This document shows positions 57,568 to 64,000 of a stretch of DNA of 64,000 nucleotides, piece by piece. Location of the stretch: NCBI RefSeq assembly GCF_000423185.1, contig NZ_AUHM01000010.1, positions 62,001 to 126,000 of the forward strand, in the 5' to 3' direction. The DNA comes from Inquilinus limosus DSM 16000 (lineage in GTDB: Bacteria; Pseudomonadota; Alphaproteobacteria; DSM-16000; Inquilinaceae). How positions within the stretch are numbered: position 1 is the first letter of the stretch; each line of letters starts with the position of its first letter. Under the pieces are notes generated by a model. That model made no database searches and had not been told where the DNA came from. It saw nothing but the letters and a program-made list of their open reading frames with translations. The position numbers and the translations under genes were made by a program.

Positions 57568-59946
57568 ATGACATGGCTTCGCCGCGGCGCCATCGCGCTG
57601 GCCTGCCTCGTGCTGCTGCTCCTGGTTCTGGCAGGCGCCGGCCTGTGGTGGCTGCGCACCGGCGTGCCGGCCGAATCCGGCACCGTCGCGCTCGACGACC
57701 TCTCCGCCCCGGTCCGGATCTATCGCGACGGCCACGGCATCCCGACCATCTTCGCCGAGACCGACGGCGACGCCTATTTCGCCCTCGGCTGGCTGCACGC
57801 CCAGGACCGACTGTGGCAGATGGAGCTGCAGCGCCGGGTCGGCGCCGGCCGGCTGGCCGAGCTGGTCGGCGAATCCGGGCTGCGGATGGACAAGTTCATG
57901 CGGACGCTGGGCATCTACCGCCTGGCCGAGGCCGACGTCGCCGGCCTGTCGGCGGAGACGCGCGCGGCGCTCGACCGCTACGCCGCCGGGGTCAATGCCT
58001 GGATCGCCGGCCATGACGGCGCGCTGCCGCCGGAATTCTACCTGCTGGGAGCCCGGCCGGAGCCATGGCGCCCGGCCGACACGCTGGTCTGGAGCAAGCT
58101 GATGGCGCTGCAGCTCTCGGCCAATTACCGCGACGAGATCCTGCGCACCCAGGTGATCGCGCGGCTGGGGCCGGACCGCGCCCGCACCCTGTTCCCGGAC
58201 CTCGGCGCCCTGCCGCCCGCCACTCTCTCCGCCCTCGACCGCGCCGCGCCGATGCTGACGGCGCTGGCCGAGGCGCTGCCGCCGCCGCTCGGCCCGCGCA
58301 CCGCGTCGAATGAATGGGTGGTCGGGCCCGGCCGCACCGGCACCGGCGCCCCGATCCTGGCCAACGACCCGCATCTGGGGCTGAGCGCACCGATCCTGTG
58401 GTACCTGGCGCGGATCGAGACGCCGACCCTGTCGATCGCCGGCGCCACCGTGCCCGGCGTGCCGCTGACCCTCTTGGGCCAGAACCGGCGGATCGCCTGG
58501 GGCTTCACCACCACCGGGGCCGACGTCCAGGACCTGTTCGTGGAGACCGTCGACCCGGCCGATCCGAACCGCTACCGGACACCGGAGGGCAGCGCCGCCT
58601 TCGAGACCCGGACGGAAACCATCGCCGTCTCCGGCGGCGATCCGGTGACCTGGACCATCCGCAGCACCCGGCACGGGCCGGTGCTGTCCGACCTCGACCC
58701 GGGGATGGCCAAGCTGGCCGGCGACGGCAAGGTCGTCGCCCTCGCCTTCGCCGCGCTGGCGCCCGGCGACACCTCGGCCGAAGCCGTGTACCGACTGAAC
58801 CGGGCCGGCAACTGGCAGGAGTTCCTGGCGGCGATGCGGCAGTACCGCGCCCCGATCCAGAACGTCGCCTATGCCGACGGCGACGGCAATATCGGCTTCC
58901 TGACGCCGGGAGCGATCCCGATCCGCCGCTCCGGCCATGGCGAACTGCCGGCGGACGGCGCGTCGGGCGCCCAGGACTGGACCGGCACCATCCCCTTCGA
59001 GGGCCTGCCCCAGGCCTTGAACCCGCGCGGTGGCTTCATCGCCAACGCCAACAACCCGGTGGTCGGGCCCGGCTATCCCTATTATCTCGGCGACGGCTAC
59101 GACGAGCCCTACCGCGCCCGCCGAATCGTCGAGCTGCTGGAGGCCGACGGGCCGCACACCGTGGAGCGCAGCCAGGCGATGCAGGCCGACACGCTGACCC
59201 CGGAAGCGCGCGACCTGCTGCCGCTGATGGCGGACATCGATCCGGCGGACGACCGCATGGCGGGGGCGCTGACGCTGCTGCGCGGCTGGAACCTGCGGAT
59301 GGACCGCAACCGGTCGGAGCCGCTGATCTACATGGAATGGCTGCGGCGCTTCGCCCATGCCGTGTTCGATCCGCCGCTCGGCCCCCTGGCCGAGGACTAT
59401 CTCGGGCTGCACCCGGCGGTGCTGACCACGATTCTGACCCGCGACCCGTCCTGGTGCGGCGACGCCGCGGCTCCGCCCCCGGACTGCAAGGCCCTGCTGC
59501 GCCGGACCCTGGGCGAGGCGCTGGACGCGCTGGCGCAGCGCCAAGGCGCGGACATGACGACCTGGCGCTGGGGCGCCGAGCATGTCGCGCCGCTGACCGC
59601 CCAGGTGCTGTCGCGCGTGCCGGTGATCGGCGACCTGATCTCGCTGGCGGTCCCGACCGACGGCGGCCCCTATACCCTCAACCGCGCCGCGACCAACACC
59701 CGCGATGCGGAGGCGCCCTTCGCCGACCGGCACGGCGCCGGCTACCGCGCCGTCTACGACCTGGCCGACCGCGGCCGCTCGCGTTTCATGATCGCCACCG
59801 GCCAGTCCGGCCATCCCCTGTCGCCGCATTGGGGCGACCTGGTCGCGGATTGGCGAGACGGACGATACTTGACGTTGTCCGGTGGCGAGGCTGATCTCGC
59901 TGCCGCCGGGGCGTCGCTGACGACCCTGCAACCGCGCCAACAATAA
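57568..59946 (+). CDS. Penicillin acylase family Ntn hydrolase
   Basis: 792-aa precursor that should be exported and self-cleaved. N-terminal hydrophobic anchor LACLVLLLLVLAGAGLWWL (about residues 10-30). The alpha-chain part has VRIYRDGHGIPTIFAETDGD and YFALGWLHAQDRLWQMELQR; the nucleophile is Ser247 in PRTASNEWVVGPGRTGTGAP, whose N-terminal cleavage starts the beta chain. ANDPHLGLSAP, LLGQNRRIAWGFTTTGADVQ and a late RFMIATGQSGHPLSPHW follow. The family includes penicillin, cephalosporin and acyl-homoserine-lactone acylases; substrate here is unknown. ATG 57568 with GGAG nine bases before it is preferred over 57553. Confidence 0.9.
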   Translation: MTWLRRGAIALACLVLLLLVLAGAGLWWLRTGVPAESGTVALDDLSAPVRIYRDGHGIPTIFAETDGDAYFALGWLHAQDRLWQMELQRRVGAGRLAELVGESGLRMDKFMRTLGIYRLAEADVAGLSAETRAALDRYAAGVNAWIAGHDGALPPEFYLLGARPEPWRPADTLVWSKLMALQLSANYRDEILRTQVIARLGPDRARTLFPDLGALPPATLSALDRAAPMLTALAEALPPPLGPRTASNEWVVGPGRTGTGAPILANDPHLGLSAPILWYLARIETPTLSIAGATVPGVPLTLLGQNRRIAWGFTTTGADVQDLFVETVDPADPNRYRTPEGSAAFETRTETIAVSGGDPVTWTIRSTRHGPVLSDLDPGMAKLAGDGKVVALAFAALAPGDTSAEAVYRLNRAGNWQEFLAAMRQYRAPIQNVAYADGDGNIGFLTPGAIPIRRSGHGELPADGASGAQDWTGTIPFEGLPQALNPRGGFIANANNPVVGPGYPYYLGDGYDEPYRARRIVELLEADGPHTVERSQAMQADTLTPEARDLLPLMADIDPADDRMAGALTLLRGWNLRMDRNRSEPLIYMEWLRRFAHAVFDPPLGPLAEDYLGLHPAVLTTILTRDPSWCGDAAAPPPDCKALLRRTLGEALDALAQRQGADMTTWRWGAEHVAPLTAQVLSRVPVIGDLISLAVPTDGGPYTLNRAATNTRDAEAPFADRHGAGYRAVYDLADRGRSRFMIATGQSGHPLSPHWGDLVADWRDGRYLTLSGGEADLAAAGASLTTLQPRQQ

Positions 59947-59965
59947 CATTCCGGAACACGCCCAG

Positions 59966-61198
59966 ATGAGCTCCGCCCCGCTGCCGGTCACCATCGACGA
60001 CATCCGCGCCGCCGCCGCCGCCCTGGAAGGCCAGGTGGCGCGGACGCCGACCATCCCGGCGCCGCAGCTCTCGGGCGTCCTCGGCTGCGAGCTGGCGCTG
60101 AAGCTGGAGACGCTGCAGCGCACCGGGTCGTTCAAGGACCGCGGCGCCTACAACAAGCTGCGTTCGCTGGGCAAGGCGGAGCGCAAGCGCGGCGTGGTGG
60201 CCATGTCGGCCGGCAACCACGCCCAGGGCGTGGCCTATCACGCCACGCGCCTCGGCATCCCCTCGACCATCGTGATGCCGACCTTCACCCCCTTCACCAA
60301 GGTAGCGAAGACCGAGGGCTACGGCGCCAAGGTGGAGCTGGTCGGCCAGACCCTCGACGACAGCATGGGCCATGCCCGCCGGCTGGTGGACGAGCAGGGG
60401 CTGACCCTGATCCATCCCTATGACGACCCGCACATTATCGCCGGCCAGGGCACGATCGGCCTCGAGATCCTGGCCGACGTGCCGGATCTGGACGACCTGG
60501 TGGTGCCGATCGGCGGCGGCGGGCTGATCTCCGGCATCGCTATCGCCGCCCGGGCGATCAAGCCGTCGATCCGGATCACCGGGGTCGAGGCCGAGCTCTA
60601 CGCCTCGATGCGCGACGCCGTCGCCGGCCGCACCGGCGTCTACGGCGGCGCCACCATCGCCGAGGGCATCGCGGTGAAGAGCCCGGGCGTGCTGACCCGG
60701 CAGGTCATCGCCGAGCTGGTCGACGACATCGTCGCGGTCGAGGAGACTGTGCTGGAGCAGGGCGTGCACCAGCTGATGACCCAGCAGAAGCTGGTGGCCG
60801 AGGGCGCCGGCGCCGCCGGCATCGCCGGCATCCTGGCGAATCAGGAGCGCTTCGCCGGGCGGCGGGTCGGCGTCGTGGTGTGCGGCGGCAACATCGACCC
60901 GCGCATCCTGGCCTCGATCCTGATGCGCGGCCTGGTGCGCAACGGCCAGATCGCCCGCCTCCGCATCGAGATCGAGGACGTGCCGGGGGTGCTGAGCCGC
61001 ATCGCCGGCATCATCGGCGCGACCGGCGGCAACATCATCGAGACCTACCACCAGCGCCTGTTCTTCCAGATCCCGGTGAAGCGCGCCGATATCGACGTGG
61101 TGGTCGAGACCCGCGACCGCGCCCATGTCGACGCCATCCTCGGCAAGCTGATGGAGGCCGGCTATCCGGCGACGCTGCTGAGCGACGTCGGCGCGTGA
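59966..61198 (+). CDS. ilvA: Threonine ammonia-lyase
   Basis: 410-aa PLP enzyme converting threonine to 2-oxobutanoate, with a C-terminal ACT domain (LRIEIEDVPGVLSRIAGIIG, about 320-405). PLP lysine in LQRTGSFKDRGAYNKL, SAGNHAQGVAYHATRLGIP, and the phosphate-binding glycine loop VVPIGGGGLISGIAIAAR are intact. The single ACT domain fits the biodegradative/short form rather than the IlvA of branched-chain synthesis with two ACT repeats. It is 19 bp from the acylase stop. Confidence 0.9.
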   Translation: MSSAPLPVTIDDIRAAAAALEGQVARTPTIPAPQLSGVLGCELALKLETLQRTGSFKDRGAYNKLRSLGKAERKRGVVAMSAGNHAQGVAYHATRLGIPSTIVMPTFTPFTKVAKTEGYGAKVELVGQTLDDSMGHARRLVDEQGLTLIHPYDDPHIIAGQGTIGLEILADVPDLDDLVVPIGGGGLISGIAIAARAIKPSIRITGVEAELYASMRDAVAGRTGVYGGATIAEGIAVKSPGVLTRQVIAELVDDIVAVEETVLEQGVHQLMTQQKLVAEGAGAAGIAGILANQERFAGRRVGVVVCGGNIDPRILASILMRGLVRNGQIARLRIEIEDVPGVLSRIAGIIGATGGNIIETYHQRLFFQIPVKRADIDVVVETRDRAHVDAILGKLMEAGYPATLLSDVGA

Positions 61199-61206
61199 CG
61201 CGACAC

Positions 61207-61695
61207 ATGAAGCGCATCCTGATCACCGGCATGTCCGGGACCGGGAAGTCCGCGGTGGTCCGCGAGCTGGCGGCGCGGGGGCACGACGCCTGCGACCTCG
61301 ACACGCCCGAATGGTCCGAATGGGTCGACGCCGATCCGTCCGACACGCTGACCCCCGGCGAGGGCCAGGACTGGGTCTGGCGCGAGGACCGCGTCCGCGC
61401 GCTGCTGTCCGCGCCGCGCGACAGGCCGCTGTTCGTCAGCGGCACCTGCGAGACCATGGGCCGGTTTCTGCCCCTGATCGACGTCGTGATCCTGCTCTCC
61501 GCCCCGGTCGGGACGCTGCTGGAGCGGCTGGCGGCGCGGGGGCCCGACGGCTACGGCCACACCGAGGAGGAGCGGCGCAAGGTGGTCGAGCTGGTCGCGT
61601 CCATCGAGCCGCTGCTGCGCGAATCCGCCGACCACGAGATCGACACGCGACGGCCGGTCGCCGCCACCGTCGACGAAATCCTCCGGCTGACATGA
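61207..61695 (+). CDS. P-loop kinase-like (AAA/shikimate kinase-like) protein
   Basis: 162-aa nucleotide-binding protein. Walker A at the N-terminus, MKRILITGMSGTGKSAVVRE, then WVDADPSDTLTPGEGQDWVW, PLFVSGTCETMGRFLPLID, VVILLSAPVGTLLERLAARG. It resembles small kinases of the adenylate/shikimate type, but the acceptor substrate is unknown. It starts 8 bp after the ilvA stop; a GTG overlapping that stop would add a short extension. Confidence 0.75.
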   Translation: MKRILITGMSGTGKSAVVRELAARGHDACDLDTPEWSEWVDADPSDTLTPGEGQDWVWREDRVRALLSAPRDRPLFVSGTCETMGRFLPLIDVVILLSAPVGTLLERLAARGPDGYGHTEEERRKVVELVASIEPLLRESADHEIDTRRPVAATVDEILRLT

Positions 61696-61819
61696 GGCCG
61701 CGATAGCATCTGTCCGCATGCCTCGCAGCGGACAGATGCCGTCCGAGTCGCTTGCCGACGGTTCGGCACTGTGGTGCAGTATGGGAAGTGAGGTTGGTGC
61801 CTCGGCCCAGGAGCACTGG

Positions 61820-62554
61820 ATGTCCGTCATCGACGGCACGCTCGGTCGTCTGCAGCATTTCTACCGGTCGGGCCCCCTGCCCTGCCCCTACATCTCCGGC
61901 CGTGTCGAGCGCAAGCTGTTCACCCGGCTGAACGGCGGCGACGCCCGGGCGCTGAACACCACCCTGTCCCAGGCCGGGTTCCGGCGCAGCCACGACATCG
62001 TCTACCGGCCGGTCTGCCCCGGCTGCCGCGCCTGCGTGCCGGTGCGCATCCCGGTGGCGCGCTTCACGCCGGGGCGCAGCATGCGCCGGGCCTGGAACGC
62101 CAATCTCGACCTCGCCCGCCGGTCGATGCTGCCGATCGGCACCGACGAGCAGTACGCCCTGTTCCTGCACTACCAGCGGCACCGGCACGGCGACAGCGAC
62201 ATGGCGCGGATGTCGCGCGCCGATTACGGCGCCATGATCGAGGAGGGCAGCGGCAGCGCCGCGCTGATCGAGTTCCGCGACCCGGCCGGCGCGCTGCGCG
62301 CGGCGGCGCTGGTCGACGTGCTGGAGGACGGCCTGTCCGCCGTCTACAGCTTCTACGACCCCGACGTGCCGGAGCGCAGCCTCGGCACCTATGTGATCCT
62401 GGCCCTGGTCGACGAGGCCCGCCGCAACGGCCTCGACCACGTCTATCTCGGCTACTGGATCGCACAGAGCCGGAAGATGGCCTACAAGGCTCGCTTCCAG
62501 CCGCTCGAAGCCCTCACCGACAACGGCTGGATGCCGCTCGACCCGGCCGGGTGA
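61820..62554 (+). CDS. bpt: Aspartate/glutamate leucyltransferase
   Basis: 244-aa aminoacyl-tRNA-protein transferase of the N-end rule. FYRSGPLPCPYISGRVERKL FTRL (in pieces), the CxxC-like YRPVCPGCRACVPVRIPVAR, and C-terminal SRKMAYKARFQPLEALTDNG. Bpt adds leucine to proteins with N-terminal Asp or Glu, making them ClpAP substrates. ATG 61820 has AGGAG six bases before it. Upstream ATGs (61781, 61718) would add an unconserved leader. Confidence 0.92.
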   Translation: MSVIDGTLGRLQHFYRSGPLPCPYISGRVERKLFTRLNGGDARALNTTLSQAGFRRSHDIVYRPVCPGCRACVPVRIPVARFTPGRSMRRAWNANLDLARRSMLPIGTDEQYALFLHYQRHRHGDSDMARMSRADYGAMIEEGSGSAALIEFRDPAGALRAAALVDVLEDGLSAVYSFYDPDVPERSLGTYVILALVDEARRNGLDHVYLGYWIAQSRKMAYKARFQPLEALTDNGWMPLDPAG

Positions 62555-62593
62555 GCCGCCCGCCTCTGCCGCGCCGCAGCAAGAATCGCACCC

Positions 62594-62617
62594 TCGGCCC
62601 GCGCGAAGGCGGGCCGA
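62594..62617 (+). terminator. Hairpin after bpt
   Basis: Perfect 9-bp stem TCGGCCCGC / GCGGGCCGA with a 6-nt loop, 40 bp downstream of bpt and 110 bp upstream of the TRAP gene. No T-run, so a terminator role is only probable. Confidence 0.5.
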
Positions 62618-62729
62618 AGCCAATCGCCTGTTGGTCTGGCGCGCGAAAACTGATATTTCGCGGCGGCGAATTCGACCAATTGCATCGATCCAATCCGCAA
62701 CGCAGAAACGGAAAGTACGGGGAGGTCAT

Positions 62730-63278
62730 ATGGGGGCTTTGCTGGGTGCCAGCCGCGTCATCGACGCCGTCAACGGCTGGGTCGGACGGACCGTCTCCTG
62801 GCTCGTCCTGATCGCCGTCCTGGTCAGCGCCGGCAACGCCATCATCCGCAAGGCCTTTTCGATCAGCTCCAACGCTTGGCTGGAGCTGCAATGGTACCTG
62901 TTCTCCGCCGTGTTCCTGCTGGCCGCCGGCTACACTCTGCTGCGGGGCGAGCATGTCAAGGTCGACATCCTCTACAGCCGCCGGTCGCGCCGCACCCAGA
63001 TCTGGATCGAGATCTTCGGCATCGTCTTCTTCCTGCTGCCCTTCTGCGTCGTGACCATCCTGTTCACCTGGCCGGTGGTGGCGGGCAAATACGTCAGCGG
63101 CGAGATGTCGGGGGACGCCGGCGGCCTGATCCGGTGGCCGGTCTGGGCCCTGATCCCGGCCGGGTTCGTTCTGCTCGCGCTGCAGGGCCTGTCGGAGCTG
63201 ATCAAGCGGATCGCCATCCTGTCGGGCCGCATCCCCGACATCGTCGAAGCGCACGGCCACGAAGCCGACCCGCTCTGA
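62730..63278 (+). CDS. TRAP transporter small permease (DctQ family)
   Basis: 182-aa membrane protein with four helices: LVLIAVLVSAGNAIIRKAFS, WLELQWYLFSAVFLLAAGYT, EIFGIVFFLLPFCVVTILFT and ALIPAGFVLLALQGLSELIK. The LLRGEHVKVDILYSR motif is the DctQ signature. ATG 62730 has GGGGAGG upstream. It precedes the large permease by 32 bp. The binding protein DctP is not upstream, so it is probably further right. Confidence 0.92.
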   Translation: MGALLGASRVIDAVNGWVGRTVSWLVLIAVLVSAGNAIIRKAFSISSNAWLELQWYLFSAVFLLAAGYTLLRGEHVKVDILYSRRSRRTQIWIEIFGIVFFLLPFCVVTILFTWPVVAGKYVSGEMSGDAGGLIRWPVWALIPAGFVLLALQGLSELIKRIAILSGRIPDIVEAHGHEADPL

Positions 63279-63310
63279 GCCGGCCACTCCGCACCTGAAG
63301 GTCCGTCCGC

Positions 63311-64000
63311 ATGACGCAGTTCCTGATCGAGAACATGGCGCCGATCATGTTCGCCTCGCTGGTGATCGTGCTTCTGCTCGGTTACCCGGTGGCCTTCTCG
63401 CTGGCGGCCGTCGGCTTCGGCTACGGCCTGCTGGGCATCGAGCTCGGCCTGTTGCCGGCCAGCCTGTTCGGCGCGATCCCGGACCGGTTCTTCGGCCAGA
63501 TGTCGAACGAGACGCTGCTCGCCGTCCCGTTCTTCACCTTCATGGGGCTGATCCTCGAGCGCAGCGGCATGGCGGAGGATCTGCTCGACACCATCGGGCA
63601 GCTGTTCGGCCCGATCCGCGGCGGCCTGGCCTATGCGGTGATCTTCGTCGGCGCGCTCCTGGCCGCCACCACCGGCGTGGTGGCGGCATCGGTGATCTCG
63701 ATGGGGCTGATCTCGCTGCCGATCATGCTGCGCTACGGCTATGACCGGTCGCTCGCGGCCGGGACCATCGCCGCCTCGGGCACGCTGGCCCAGATCATCC
63801 CGCCCAGCCTGGTGCTGATCATCATGGCCGACCAGCTCGGCCGCTCGGTCGGCGACATGTATCAGGGCGCGCTGCTGCCCGGGCTGGTGCTGACCGGCCT
63901 CTATGCCGGCTACATCCTGATCATGTCGATCGTCCGGCCGAACGCCGCCCCGGCCCTGCCGCTGGAAGCGCGGTCGCTGCGCGGCCTGGCTCTGGCCGGC
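63311..64000 (+). CDS. TRAP transporter large permease (DctM family), partial
   Basis: First 230 residues of the large, ion-coupled TRAP permease: MTQFLIENMAPIMFASLVIV, LLLGYPVAFSLAAVGFGYG, ETLLAVPFFTFMGLILERSG, GTIAASGTLAQIIPPSLVLI. The gene continues past the right edge. With DctQ it should import an organic acid or similar compound using a sodium gradient; the substrate depends on the DctP gene outside the window. Confidence 0.93.
   Translation, partial: MTQFLIENMAPIMFASLVIVLLLGYPVAFSLAAVGFGYGLLGIELGLLPASLFGAIPDRFFGQMSNETLLAVPFFTFMGLILERSGMAEDLLDTIGQLFGPIRGGLAYAVIFVGALLAATTGVVAASVISMGLISLPIMLRYGYDRSLAAGTIAASGTLAQIIPPSLVLIIMADQLGRSVGDMYQGALLPGLVLTGLYAGYILIMSIVRPNAAPALPLEARSLRGLALAG

Overview
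This 64 kb window is GC-rich chromosome (roughly 70% by eye) from an alphaproteobacterium, most likely a Rhodospirillales member of the Inquilinus/Azospirillum type. The evidence is gene order and families rather than a search: the blocks rpmF-plsX-fabH-ihfA-merR and nrdR-ribE-ribB-ribH-nusB-thiL, a ubiquinol-cytochrome c chaperone next to yceD, a MucR regulator, a K+-independent membrane pyrophosphatase, a Mg-type HemB and an LdtR-like MarR protein. I saw no tRNA, rRNA, CRISPR array, IS element or prophage. Genes are dense (about 57 coding features) and mostly chromosomal core or transport/catabolism genes.

Layout. 0-2.5 kb (-): putrescine uptake (potF, cut by the window edge) and putrescine aminotransferase (spuC). 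2.7-8.8 kb: a phosphodiester glycosidase-like lipoprotein diverging from an RND adaptor/pump plus cytochrome b561. 8.8-15 kb (-): a YegD-type Hsp70, a large SAM/nucleotide cyclase/ATPase/TPR signalling protein, an LLM flavin oxidoreductase and cutA. 15-19 kb: agmatinase and two diverging PuuA-like glutamine synthetase homologues. 19-21 kb: an accessory patch (methyltransferase, double-AP2 protein, DUF1272). 21-22.6 kb: a small unknown protein and a COG0523 zinc GTPase behind a Zur-like operator. 22.6-27.4 kb: MASE1-PAS-GGDEF protein, PuuB-like oxidase and a PBP4-type DD-peptidase. 27.5-28.2 kb: an ExoY-like sugar transferase broken by a frameshift next to a run of seven G. 28.5-34.9 kb: choline ABC importer diverging from betA-betB.

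35-50 kb is core: rodA; merR-ihfA; fabH-plsX; rpmF; yceD-chaperone; bamE; hppA; thiL-nusB-ribH-ribB(X)-ribE-nrdR; glyA; rpiB; mucR. 50.7-64 kb: glutaryl-CoA dehydrogenase, an LdtR-like regulator, hemB, a Na+/alanine symporter, an ornithine decarboxylase-hydrolase pair, a penicillin-acylase-type Ntn hydrolase, threonine ammonia-lyase, a small P-loop protein, bpt, and the start of a TRAP transporter.

Physiology: polyamine genes recur at four separate places (uptake, transamination, agmatine hydrolysis, gamma-glutamylation/oxidation, ornithine decarboxylation), and choline is imported and oxidised to betaine. The most interesting points are the Zur-controlled unknown gene, the homopolymer-associated break in the sugar transferase, the RibA-like domain lacking its zinc cysteines together with a missing ribD, and the repeats and palindromes around nrdR. 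No wholly new system is proved by the sequence alone.
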